From Ophiostoma sp. CBS 140.51 (Eukaryota; Ascomycota; Sordariomycetes; Ophiostomatales; Ophiostomataceae), in assembly GCA_029298735.1 (NCBI GenBank), contig JANSLP010000037.1, positions 111,454 to 175,453 of the forward strand: 64,000 bases of DNA, read 5' to 3'. A program made the translations under genes and the position numbers. Positions 1 through 11,086 of the stretch are shown here, in pieces; the first letter of the stretch is position 1, and every line of letters begins with the position of its first letter. Under the pieces are notes generated by a model. That model saw only the letters and a program-made list of their open reading frames with translations. It did not search any database and was not told where the DNA came from.

Positions 1-389
1 TCCTGCACATGTGTCGTCTGCATTGTTTGTGCATCTTGTTGAACACCACCCAAGTTTCCACCGTTTCTAGACTCTATCCACTCCAGTAGTATCTTCTGAA
101 GTTTTTTGAACGGGCCGTAATTGTCTTGCGTAGGAACGAGGTCATGGCCAACGTGGTCGGTCTGGATAGATGTCAAGAAGTTAATAATGCGTCATGATAA
201 AGTCAGTCTAGGAAGAGTTTAAATAAGGGGATGACACTGTACAGGATCATTGGGAGGAGCAGTTCCAGACAGGTCAATATGTCTGTCGATGCGGCGGTCG
301 CTTGTCGGATGTGCAGGGTTGACGTGATTTTCATCGTCGTAGTCATTGTGATTCGCTGAGTGCGCACTTGTTGGTGACATTTCGTCCAT
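1..389 (-). CDS. Hypothetical protein, 5' part only (runs off the left edge)
   Basis: A short gene model that I assembled by eye; I recognise no family. Exon 1 (243-389) starts MDEMSPTSAH and encodes 49 residues rich in Asp, His and Asn. A GTACAG donor at 242 and a CAG acceptor at 162 bound an 80 bp intron, with a TTAAC-like branch site about 20 bases before the acceptor. The splice keeps frame. Exon 2 (1-161) reads TDHVGHDLVPTQDNYGPFKK and onward, with no stop before the window edge and codon use like a real gene. An ATG nine bases further in (380) is an alternative start. The opposing evidence is that both exons are short and the donor is not ideal. The missing 3' part would settle the call. 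Confidence 0.4.
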
Positions 390-999
390 AAGTGTCTGTT
401 TTAGTCGACAATGTCTTTGAGACTGTGGTGAGAGGCGTATTTGTTGCGGGTAGACACATGTATTGATTAAATGGAAATCGAAATGCCGGCAGTTAAAGAA
501 CGGAATTGGTGACAGTGATAATTATGTTGGGCTGCGTACGATATGTAAGAGGCTCAAATCCAGACCCTGGTACATCGCTTGGACTCAGACTAGGCAGAAT
601 CGCGCTGGCAACAAAGCGGCCATACACATGAACTCTTGATGCTCAGCCCCCTAAAAATAGGCATTTTGAGAGATTGTTCCTCCTCTTTTCCCCTCGCTTT
701 GGTTTGCTGTCAGAATTGCACTTTCAGTACTTGGCGCTTGGAGGCTGTGCTGTGTGCTGAATACGAGTCCGGATACTGGGCGACGGTAATTTAGTATAGA
801 CCACAGTGTGCCTTGTAAATATCTGTCTTGACTAATTATCATGAGAAGTGGTTTTATTTTGTCTTTAAAAGTCCACACAAAGTGTATATGAGTCTTTTAT
901 GTGTAGCTGAGATACTAGTGGAAGTGTGTTAGATTAGGTTTATGGGAAGAGCGCTAAGTCAGGGCACTGGCAGTCGTTAACAATGACAGTGCCTCTGAA
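390..999. other. Intergenic, no gene seen
   Basis: About 600 bases between the left-edge gene and the SET/TPR pseudogene remnant. I see only short frames without coding character. The part next to 389 would be the promoter of the left-edge gene. Confidence 0.5.
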
Positions 1000-2331
1000 C
1001 AGAGAAGGCTCTCAAAACCCCCGTCTGTGCCTCTCAAAATAGCGCAAATTTCTTTAGCCAATGATATGAGTCTTGCTGCAGCCTCTAACGTTTCCATGGC
1101 AGCCACTGCCTTGCTGGCTTTGATAGCGAAAAGCATGCCCTCCTCGACAGCCACAGCGGCACTTCGCTCAACAGTTGCGGTGCCATCGTTGTTGACAGTG
1201 ACAAAGTATCCTGTATGGCTCAGTTTCTCTAGAAGAAAAGTGGCCATATCCTCTGGAGTTTTCTGCTCGCCAGGCGTGGTACCAAATTCCACCTGCCATT
1301 CGTCGAGAGGCAAGGCCTCAAGCCGGGGCATTTTGGTATAGGACCTGTGGCGGCAAGTAGACAGAATGTTGTCGAGAATATGAGAGACCTGGTCGTGGAT
1401 ATCTAAAGAAGGTATGTCGCCGGTGCCGGTCGAGCTACTGCCGCCTTGTGCGCAGGTGAGCATTCCGTGTGCGGCTAGAAGGGCCGTGCCACGTTCGGCA
1501 TTACCATATCCCACGGTGAGATCACTGCCATACCTGGTGCTTGGCTTGGTATAACCATCGTCTCGACACAGCCGACATTTGCAGTAGAACCCATAGGGAC
1601 AAATGTTTGGTATACAGGAATGGTTAACATAGGCGGCACGTAGCTACATGCCCGCACCGCTCCTTTTTGGGCTGCCGTCCCCTGATGGTGGTGCTGTTTC
1701 ACTGGATAAGTGGGACCGCACACGTGGGCAAGAAAAATGGTTGAGCTCGATAACGGCCTGTATTTGGAAGATATCGATGGCTCATTTGCCATCGACAATG
1801 TGCACTCCGCCACGAAAACCGCTTGTCTCATCATACAACTGGAAGAACCGTGGGGTAAGTCTCAAATTCCACGCCAGGTTGTCTGCAAGTTCCCCGAGCA
1901 ATAAACACACTGCGCCCGTCCGAACACTGTTGGTACTGAGGTTGATGAGAGGAGGAATGTCGCTGCTGCCATCTCTGGTGTCAATATGAGCAACGTAAAG
2001 TGTCTTTTCAACAAAGACTGTATCTCCTGCTTTGATTGGCATCGTCGCAAAGAGGCCATTTTCTCCCTTGTGAGACAAAAAAGAAGCATGGTCGAGCCGC
2101 GTGTCCTTTGTCGTTTCTCTGGTAGCCAGCTTCGGCAGCCTTGACCATGGCAGCAAAATCGTATTCGCCAGTTTCCGCTTCGTGAAGGCGTAGGCGAGTT
2201 TTCTCAATGGCCGCAACGATGTCATAGGGCTGGTATCGCTCTGGTTTGTTATTGTAGGTGTGGAATGCTTCTTCAAAGTCTGACAGTACAGTGATCACAT
2301 AGACAATACAGTTGATATGGTTCAACGCCAT
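1000..2331 (-). pseudogene. Decayed, N-terminally truncated tandem copy of the adjacent SET/TPR gene
   Basis: Pieces in two minus-strand frames match successive parts of the intact neighbour at 2477-4888, in the same order. They are the end of the TPR/linker helix (2150-2290), the SET N-flank with TRLDHASFLSHKGENGLF (about 2000-2100), NHSCIPN (about 1615-1635), the Cys-rich YGFYCKCRLC (about 1580-1610), and the C-terminal GYFVTVNNDGTATVERS (about 1170-1220). Lesions are a frameshift near 2105, an in-frame TGA at 1782-1784, a TAG at 1644-1646, and loss of about 45 residues. The lost segment lies between NHSCIPN and YGFYCKC and holds the GEE...Y part of the SET core. The first half of the parent (N-terminal domain and most TPRs) is absent. 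The TAG stands where the intact copy has Trp (GVWLHAAH versus GM*LRAAY), a G-to-A change. It cannot encode a working methyltransferase. The origin is probably a partial tandem duplication. Confidence 0.85.
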
Positions 2332-2476
2332 GTCTCAGTTTTAATTTATGGGAACAGGAAGTTGGATATTTTCTAGGTTCATGTTGTTGACATATGGTTT
2401 ATCTCCACACATTCCTCTTCGGCTTCCCTCATGGCTCTTTATATGGCAATGAATCCAAACCCTCAAGCCCAAACCC

Positions 2477-4888
2477 TCAAGCGTAAGAAATTGCCTCCTC
2501 AAAGCCATAGCTTGTGCCACGTCGGATTGTGTAGACCTCCTTGGCCAGCGCCGTAAGACCAGCTGCGGCCTTTGATTTTCCCGTGGAGGTAAAGATCATT
2601 GCGGTATTTCTGGCAAAGTGAATTACCTTTTCGAGGGCAACAGCACTCTCGCGGCTCAGATGAACCGTGCCGTTCTTGTTGACTGTCACAAAATAGCCCA
2701 TGTGCTGCAACGTCTCCAAAAACGTACGAAGGGCCCTGTCAGCATTCGAGGGCCCGACACTTATGGGACTAATAGCAAGCAGCCACTCATCGAGATCAAT
2801 ACAGTTGAACTTGGGAAGCTTTCCGTAGATTTGTATCGGATATGTGGCAGCAATCTCACCAAGGAGACGTGCACCTTCATTTCGCACAGCCAGGGTGAAC
2901 TCGTGCTTGTTGAGAATCTGGCGATTTGAGCCAACATGGATCCTGTGCTTGTCAATAAACTTGTCGGCAGTGGCGACAAGACGGGCGCGCTTGTAGCGGC
3001 CAGGGGTGCCGACAGCATGGTCAGCCACACACAGCCGGCACTCGCACTTGAAGCCGTAGGATTGAGCCATCTCTTTCTGGCGCTTTTCAAAGGAGTCCCG
3101 GACCGACAAGTACGTCATGAAAACCTCTTCGCCCTTGGCTAGGTCGCGCACGGCACGGACCACCATCATGTCGCCGATAAAGGAACGTGTAGCGTTGGGA
3201 ATGCAAGCATGGTTGGCGTGTGCAGCATGCAGCCAAACACCGGCACTTTTCTCGTGGGAACTCTGATCGCTGTCCGAGGCGCGAGACGAGACGCGCGGGA
3301 ACGCAAAGGCGTTGAGCTCGACAATGGCCTGAATGTGGAATGTGTCGACAGGCGCTTTCTTGTCCAATGCAGAGCCATCTATCTCAGGAACCTCAATGGC
3401 AGTGACATTCGTGCGGTTTCTGGTAGATCCGTCGTACAGGGCAAAGTACTGGTTGGCCAGCTTGGGATTCCACATCAGCTTGTCAGTCAAGCCAGCAAGC
3501 AACAGACTAGGCGTGCCTGTCGTGATACGGTCGCTGTTGACATTGATCATGAGGGAGATGCCGGTAATCTCGACACTGTCGGCGTGAATGCTGTGAAATG
3601 CCTTTTCGATAAAAACGACATCGCCAGCTTTGATGGCCTTTGTCGTGAAGAGTCCCTGGCCTTTGCCCTCGGAAGGCCCAATGCGAGTGTTGGAGACAAA
3701 CGAAGCATGGTCGAGGCATGTGTCCCTAGTCTTGGTTTTGTATGCAGCATTGGCTTCCTTAGCCATGGCAGCAAGAGCATCGTCGTTGTAGCCGTGAATT
3801 TCTTCATGGAGGCGCTTCTTCGTCCGGTCAAGGCCATCGACAATCTCTGGGGGCCACTCGTTGGCCGGCTTCTCTTTGTGAAGATCAAGAGCAGTCTGAA
3901 AGTGCTTTTGAGCCTGGTCAAAATCCCTCAGGCCATAGGCTGCTTGGCCAGCGCGGTAGAGCGCCTTGGTGTTGGGAGCAGCCATATGGCTCTCAAAAAC
4001 ACCCTTTTGGCTACGAACGATGCTGTTCAAAGCATCCTCGATGGCCAACTCATAACGGCCCAGGTGAAGGCGTGCAGCAGCACGATTGCGGGACACTGTT
4101 GAAGCAAAGTCATCGTCCAGTGTAGTAGCAACAAGGTCACACGCGTACTCGTAGCTGTCCGAGTACAGTGCTTCGGCTTCGGCCCACTGCTTCTTTCCAA
4201 AGGCCTTGTTTCCAAGCTCCTTGAGCTCAGCCGCTCTCGCGTGCTGCTTAAAATACGGGAGTGGTTTTGTTCGCCAAAGCACAGGGATGATAGGGTGCTC
4301 TCGAGGCAGAAACACAAGATCGGAAGGATGGTCGACCCGCACAAACATTCCACCATCCGCCGTGCGCTTATAGTATGGCTCTTTGATGGCCACAACGGTG
4401 TCGGGTGGAAAGAAGGTTTCCGGCTTGACACCGGGTAAAAGATTGTAGACTGCAAGACGCTCAACATTGCCGTATTCATCCTCGATGGCCGTTTGGATGG
4501 CTGTCATGCGGTTGGGCAGAGAGAAAGTACGTGCCACGAGGGCACGACCGCGATGGTGCGTCTCAAGGAGGAGCTCGTCGATCGAGATGGAAGTCAAGTC
4601 AAAGAGTGCTTTCGTACACGGTGGGTAGGACTCGCCAATAAATGCCGTTGGCACGCCGATTCTCATAGACGCTATCTCGCCGGCCTGGACGTGTTAAACC
4701 AAATCTTGAACGCAAGGCAATGACAATTCGGTAATTGAACTTACAAGCGAAGTGAACTCGTCCTCGAGAGCTCGTCGAGACCGCTTTAGAGCCGGCCATG
4801 GCTTTTTGCCCTTGTCCTTCTTGGCATTTTGAAGCACCTTCTTTTGATTCTGGAGCATACCAAGGAGCTGATCAATGTTTTGATCCAT
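2477..4888 (-). CDS. SET domain protein with TPR repeats (SMYD-like, fungal)
   Basis: Two exons, 4745-4888 and 2477-4684, with a 60 bp intron (GTAAGT donor, CAG acceptor), give 783 residues. The start MDQNIDQLLG is chosen because the splice is in frame and exon 1 has a Lys-rich helical segment. Residues about 195-340 form TPR-like helices (KELGNKAFGKKQWAEAEALY and following). Residues about 385-575 are a SET domain with NHACIPN (539-545) and GEEVFMTYL (566-574). A post-SET-like cysteine motif YGFKCECRLC follows (591-600). The family transfers methyl groups from S-adenosylmethionine to lysines of proteins; many fungal TPR-SET members have no known substrate. No MYND zinc finger is visible. A decayed copy lies directly downstream on the same strand. 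The domain call is firm, the substrate unknown. Confidence 0.88.
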
Positions 4889-5508
4889 CGGTGCTAGTGT
4901 TCGTGGTTGATTGTTTTGTTCTTGAAGCTTAGTTGATGAAGAGGTATCAAGAATGTTGGTAGGTGTTTGCCTCTCTCGCCCTCCACCGCTAAATATATGA
5001 ATTCTTTCCGTGCCGTTTCGTCTGGACATATGACATTGGGCACAAAGCCGCAAAACATGAGTGATTGAGTGCATTTCTGATGGTTGCGTTGACTGCGCCG
5101 TCTTACCATGGCTATCCAATCAGATAGACACCTCGCGTGACGTTTGCATTCACTTTGCTACCCTCCTTTTTAGATTATGTTCCGTTTGTTTACGCCTGAT
5201 CCACTTGTCACTCTTCACCAATGCACATTTTTTTCGGGAAGCAAAGTGCACTTTTCGACAGGTATCCATCAAGTTCTATTACGTGACGTTTGTAGTAGAC
5301 AGTTCTATGATATGCATGATACGAAACGGGAACCGACATAACCAGTACTTACGGCGTACTCTGTACACGTCACTGTAATCTAGTTAACTCCCACGAATTG
5401 AATAGGCATGGTCCTGGTATTTGAAACCAAGCCTGCGCACAGGAGTAGCACAGTACTTAGCGTACGGGCGGTGACATTCACCACGGTTCATGAGAAGATG
5501 CGAAGAGA
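4889..5508. promoter_or_regulatory. Promoter side of the SET/TPR gene and 3' flank of the next regulator
   Basis: About 620 bases with no convincing reading frame. The half next to 4889 should hold the SET/TPR promoter and 5' UTR. No named operator was recognised. Confidence 0.4.
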
Positions 5509-7912
5509 TTACGGAATCCGGGCGTCCGATGAACTGGCACCCTCTTGCGGAAGCCACGATGAATACAGATCGTGCCAGAAATCGCTACTCTCATCGTTCA
5601 CGTCATTCTCGGCCCAGCTCAAGTACTCCCACATCTGCTGTGAAGAATAGTTTTCAAACGGCGCCTGGGCACCGGCAGCAGTGGCAGTGCCGACTGTCGC
5701 CGCAGCCCAATCCGGAACACGCCCTTGCGTGACTGGCTGGCAGCCCGCCAATACAAGAGGGCTGTTCGCGGCGTTCAGTGGTGGATCATTGTTCGTTGTG
5801 CCGCCAACAGGCGTCAGCGTCAGCGTCTCCAGAATGCCCGAAATCATCCCCAGCGACCGCTCTACCGTATGCCCGTACGGCCGCATGCGGTCGAGTGCTG
5901 CCATGGCCGTCTCGACCTGTGCTTTGTACGCTTTGCACGCCTCAGCATCGTCATTGTTTGCCGCCGCTGCCAACAAGATTAGCGGCACCATTGTGGCCTG
6001 AAAGATCATCCACACCGCATTCCACGCAAGCATCTGGGTCATCTGGCTCATTTTCTGTGCGGTGGCGGTGGTCGCGGCGATGTCATCAATGGCCACCCGC
6101 GCAATGTCGCCACACCGTTGCACGGCGATGCGCTCTTCGTCCTTGATGGCGATGACGGGGATGCGGCACATGGCGTAGTTAAGCAGTTTGGGACGGTACA
6201 AAAGGATGCGCTGGTTGTAGAAGCGCCAACGCATGACGGTGCGCGCGGCAAGCAAAGGCTCGGGACACGGCGTGTAGTCCTTGAGAACGGACGGCAGGCT
6301 GGTCCACCACTGGAGGAGCTGCGTGTCGAGACTCAGCATGTCCATGTCCATGTCGGCGTGCGCCAGAGTGGGCAGGGCTGTGAGCGACTGCTGGATTTTG
6401 AACGCGATTTTGATAAAGTGCACGTTTTCGACCAACGGGAGGACGGTCATGTAGTTTTCCTAGCAATGCAATCAGCAATCAGCAATCAACAACAATAGAC
6501 GGGACATGCACAGCTGGAACAGGACGGCACACCTTGTCAAGCATTTGCGGCAGCTTGACCGTGATGCTCGCACCAAAAACGTCCATGCTCGGCCGCCCCA
6601 GTGTCTCCTGGCCCCAGGTCTCCAGACAACACAGAGACCACCATATCCGACGCTTGTGTTCCTGGTAGCCGGCTCCGGCTCCGGCTCCGGTGTTCAGCGG
6701 CGGTTCGTGCTGTAGCCCCAACGTGACCGCCATACGCAACGCTACGCCCATGAGCGCGTAGGCCAGATTCGGCTGGCTAATGTAGTGGCAGTACCAGCCG
6801 CCCATGAGCCCCAGCGTCTGGATGGCTTCCAAGCTGGGGCTGCCGAGGACGTGGAAGTTCAAGAAGCGCATCGACCGCGCAAAGTAGGCGCGGTGGTCGT
6901 GGTTGCTGTCGACGCCGGCCGCGGTGATACTGATGCTCCCAAGCGCGAGCAGGATATTACGCAGGGCCAGCCACCGGTCGTCCTTGCGGTGGCCCGACAG
7001 AAACGTCGCGCGGCAGTTAGCTTCGTCCATCAGCGGCGCCAATGGCTGGAAGTGGACAAAGTAGGCATCCAGCAGTTGCTGTTCTGTTGTGGCCTGCACC
7101 TGCAGACCCGGCATATATGTTTTTCTGGACTGTTGCTGGTGGCTGCGGTTGCTTAGAGACGAAAGGCGGGCATGCAACTCTGGATGCAGCCACACAAGGA
7201 CCTTGAGCGCTGCCTGCATGGACGACACGCCCAGGTACGACGAGAGGTGGCGCGCCGGGAGAGACAGAGCATTGACGTCGTCTGCAATGTCGATGTGCTC
7301 TTCAGACGCGTCAGACGCATCAGACGTGGCAGACGCATCAGTGCCGCTCATGGCCTCATCCCTTGTGTCGTGTTGATCGGGGATCGAATGGAGCGTCTCT
7401 AGGCCCGGTCGTTCCAGAGACAATGGAAATAATGGAGACGTCTCCACGGACGAGGACGTGGCCACGGTCGCAGAGTCTTGCGGCTGTGGCTGGGCGTGTT
7501 GTGCGCCGTGAGAGCCGTGAGAGCCATCGGTCGGCTTAGCAAGCAGAGAGAGCAGGTCCTCCTTGGACAGGCCCACGATGCTGTCGGGGTCCACTTCGGG
7601 GAAAAGCCGTGCCAAGGCGCCTCGGTAATCGGCCTGCGCTGGTGAATTTGGTGTTTCGCGCTCTCGTACCCGCTCTCGCTCTACATAGCGGCACTGCTCT
7701 GCCTTTTTGTACCACCGGCAGGCTTCGCATGGCGTGTGGCCATCACACTTGATTTTTCGCTGCCGGCACGACGTACAAGCGCGGACTGTGGCCGTCGAGT
7801 GACGGCGGTGTCTGTGGAGGCGCTCGGTCCGTCGTGCCGTGGGTTGCTGTTGCTTGGCGTTGCAAATGTCGTCCTTGGCGCTGGGCTGCGCGGAATCAAA
7901 CGTGAGAAACAT
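5509..7912 (-). CDS. Zn2Cys6 fungal-specific transcription factor
   Basis: Exons 6533-7912 and 5509-6459 are joined across a 73 bp intron (GTGTGC donor, CTAG acceptor), giving 776 residues. Near the N terminus, after a His/Arg-rich stretch, lies the binuclear zinc cluster: CTSCRQRKIKC followed by CEAC and a final Cys eight residues on (C-x2-C-x6-C-x5-C-x2-C-x8-C). A Ser/Thr/Gln-rich linker follows, then the middle homology region typical of fungal_trans domains, with RRIWWSLCCLETWGQETLGR near the end of exon 1. The C-terminal tail is acidic and aromatic, as in activation domains. The role is nuclear DNA binding and activation. The next gene upstream on this strand is a sugar carrier (8562-10265), so a role in regulating sugar uptake or hydrolysis is plausible but inferred. 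Target genes cannot be read from the sequence. Confidence 0.9.
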
Positions 7913-8561
7913 GGTCGCTTGTCGCTAGACACAATTTGCGGTCTGTACACAGTATTACTTAATGGCTGCTTCATGATTCATTGTCACCACGATGTCTGAA
8001 TCAATACACAAAATCACAAAATGCGGAGTAATGGAGAGAAAACTACGTACGGAGTACATTCCTCCGCAGATGACGCAGCTCTGGAAGAACGTTTCCCCAG
8101 TACCACTCCCAGGACCAAAACGTTGGCTTTGCACTTTTGGGGACGGAATCCCGAATCGTATTAGGACATGGTGTCAAACAGAGTAGTAATGGAGTACGTC
8201 TTGTGGGTTATCACTGACATGATGTCCCCTTTTGCCCGTTTTCTCTTTTTTTAACTTCTGATCATAACTTCAATGTCATTGTCTTTAGCTACGGGGTGGT
8301 TTCTAAACAAAAGGATGAAGAGAATGAAAAGGGGGACAGTGAAATGGAAAAACAAAAAGGACGATAGGGCATTCATCGAAGCGGTGATTATTAGAAAAAC
8401 CACCAAGAAGAATATCTTCAAAAAGAAAAAATCAAAGCAATAAAAAATTGGAGACAAAATGAACGTCATCTTTGTACAAAATATCTGCCTCGCCGAGCCA
8501 ACGTTCTCCACGTGCATATACCCCCCCTTTTCTGTCCTGGGTGACCATGCGCCGACGAGGA
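7913..8561. other. Intergenic between the regulator and the sugar carrier
   Basis: About 650 bases. The half near 7913 is the promoter of the Zn2Cys6 gene. The half near 8562 is the A-rich 3' flank of the carrier, with poly-A/T tracts around 8390-8450. No gene seen. Confidence 0.45.
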
Positions 8562-10265
8562 TTAGACGTCGTTGGTGTTGGGCCCCACCTCGCCCTTGAT
8601 GCCGACACCTTTCTTGATGACAACTTCCCGTTTCTGCAGTGACATCTTGACGGGGTGTGCGGACAGGAAAATCTCCTCAATCTCCTCGAGGGAACGACCC
8701 TTGGTCTCGACTACGGCGAGGTACATGGCGAGGAGCTGGATGAAATGGACCACAAGAAAAATGGTGAGAGTCCAGAACCCAATGTTGGCCAAAGCGACGG
8801 GCGTGGCATACAAATTGATGAAGCCGGCGAGGCCGGACAAAAGCCCTTGCGCCGACATGCCGCGGACACGCATGTCGTTCCGTAACACCTCAGTCGGGTA
8901 CAGGGCCTGCAGGGGCGTCCAGCAGAAAGACCAGAACACGCCATACAAAAAGCTAAAGACAATAAAGACGTACCCGGCGGCCACAGAAATGTTGCCGTCG
9001 GCGCGCGCAGCCAGGACGTTCATGGCCAAGTAGGTCAAGCCAGTCAAAAATGTGCCCCACAGGAAAAGCGGCCGCCGGCCGAACCACTCGACGGTCCACG
9101 ACCCGGCCAGCCCGCTGACAAAGGACACGACAGTGCTAAGGGCGTTCAACAACAGTTGCTTCTGGGAACTGGTGATGCCGAGCTTCTCGTAGATGACGGG
9201 CATAAAGTAGCTAATGGAGCCGCCGATAAACTGCGAGAAGACGGTAACGAGCAGCACCAGCCACATGCGGTACAGCGACTGCCGCGAGTTGACCAGGATG
9301 CGGAAGTCGTACCACTTTTGGCCCACAGACAGCTGTCGCGCATAGTCAATGGACGCCTGGATCTCCTCCATCTCGAGCTGCACGACGGCCGAATCGTCGC
9401 GGCCGTTGCCGTGGTACGTGACCAGCACCGCGCGCGCCTCGTCTGGGCGGCTGTGCATCATCAGCCAGCGCGGGCTCTCCGGCAACAGCCACACAAGGCC
9501 CATGGCGAGCGCGGCCGGTATCGCCTGGATGATGACCGGGATGCGCCAGCTCCAGTCGGTGGTCAAAAAGCCCGTGCCGTACGTGGTCCACGACGCCGTC
9601 AGCGCGCCAATGTACCACCCACAAACGTTGAACAGGCCGCCGCCAATGCCACGCCACGAGGGGTACGCAATCTCAATCATGTAGATGGGCCCCGCCGTCG
9701 TCAGCACGGTGACGCCCAGGCCGACCAGCAGGCGGCCGCCCATGAAGCCGCCAATGGTGCGCGTCGTCGACTGGATGATGGTACCGACGACAATCACGGC
9801 GCACCCGGCCGAGACGCCGAAGCGGCGGCCCAGAAGATCGGCGGCCGGTGTGGAGAAGAGGCAGCCGATAATCTGGCCGACGCTGTAGATGGCAAACAAC
9901 AACCCAATGGCGGACCCGTCCATGGCCACGTTGAAGAAGTCATGGAACGGGTCCATAGCGTTGATGGAGCTCATGACCGAGCCGTCGTAGCCGTTCATGC
10001 AGTTGGCTAGAGAAACGTTAGTCTAGTCCTGGCAACAAGGTGCGAGAGTCCACCTACCGAGGGTCGAAAACGCAATGACCGCGTAGAGTTTGAGCATCGA
10101 CGGGGCCCACGCCGACGTATTGTCCTTGGCGAGAGCATCGGCCAGGGCGACGTTGAACACCTCCTTGGTCCGGCCCAGCGACCCGTCCACATTGTCCGCC
10201 TTGCCCACGTTGTCCACGTTGCTTCTGTGCTGGGCCAGGTCTGGCTTTTCTTCCATCCCATCCAT
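8562..10265 (-). CDS. MFS sugar transporter, lactose-permease/hexose type
   Basis: Exons 10058-10265 and 8562-10006 with a 51 bp intron (GTAGGT donor, CTAG acceptor) give 550 residues. The splice yields STLANCMNGYDGSVMSSIN, the conserved first transmembrane segment of fungal sugar porters, which supports it. Other signatures are DLLGRRFG after TM2, PESPRWLMMHSRPDEA at the central loop, EWFGRRPLF, and VETKGRSLEEIEEIF at the C-terminal end. Twelve membrane segments are expected, with about 60 hydrophilic residues first. The protein should be a plasma-membrane proton symporter for a mono- or disaccharide. Residues such as PTEVLRNDMRVRGMSAQGLL resemble fungal LAC12-type permeases. The Zn2Cys6 gene downstream and the divergent esterase upstream suggest a small carbohydrate-use group. 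The sugar is not predictable. The ATG at 10265 is the first in frame. Confidence 0.9.
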
Positions 10266-11086
10266 GGTCACTCGTGTTGTGCGTTGGTCGTCGATCTTTA
10301 GACGGAGAGATGCGTATCGGTCAGTCTGTCAAGGACGATGCCAAAGGACGATGCCAAAGTGCGATGCCAATGGATGATACGGCCTCACCCCGTCATTATA
10401 TATCCCTTTGTTGATATCCCCATGTCGCCCTGTCGCCCTGTCGCACTGTCGTTTTGTCGTTGGCGACGTTCGCCTACTCGGCCACGAATGACAATCACGT
10501 TTTTTTCCCTTCTTGTTCGCACATTTAGCCGGACAACGAGGGGTTCTGCAATGGCGACAGCAGACCGTGCACGCCGTGCCGATCCGTGCCAAGAATGGCA
10601 TAGAGATGTAGCACTTCTTTTTTTCCAGACATTTACAACTTTGGTGGCCGCATTCGTGCAGGCCGCGACGTGGACGAGAGATCCTTTGGCCAAGCTTTGT
10701 GGGGAAAGGCTGTGGGGAACGGCCGTGGGGAACGGCGCGATGCTCTGTACCAGTGCCGTCATCCGTTATCCATTTTCTAGCCTTGGGTCTAATATCGATG
10801 CTAAGCTCAAAACAACACGGAAGACGACGTGGGGCAGCATCGCAGGATGTCCCCCAAGTTGCACGGGGTGTTCAGCCAAATCACCGCTGGTTGGTGGAAA
10901 GTACCAACCCATTTTGGGCTCCCCGTCTCGTCCGTGGCGGATTTGGATAAAAGAACGTCGATCCGTAGCAGTCGATCCACAGCCATCGATCCGAAATCAC
11001 AACGTATCTAAGCCAGGAAGTTAGCCTCGCCCTCAGTTTATCCGGGGCCATGGAGTGACACTTCCGTGGCACTTAGCCAGAGGCGG
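10266..11086. promoter_or_regulatory. Divergent promoter region between sugar carrier and esterase
   Basis: About 0.8 kb of non-coding sequence. It contains a short tandem repeat of a 13-base unit resembling GGACGATGCCAAA (about 10334-10372, three copies, the last diverged) and a CTGTCG-type repeat around 10423-10455. Open frames here have no protein-like composition. It should hold the promoters of both flanking genes. Confidence 0.5.

Noticed and set aside
9156..10010. A 284-codon plus-strand frame opposite the sugar carrier
   Set aside because: Antisense shadow, with Arg/His/Gln-rich composition and no motif.
10338..11024. A 228-codon plus-strand frame between carrier and esterase
   Set aside because: No protein-like composition; high Trp/Cys/Arg and repeats; lies in a divergent promoter.
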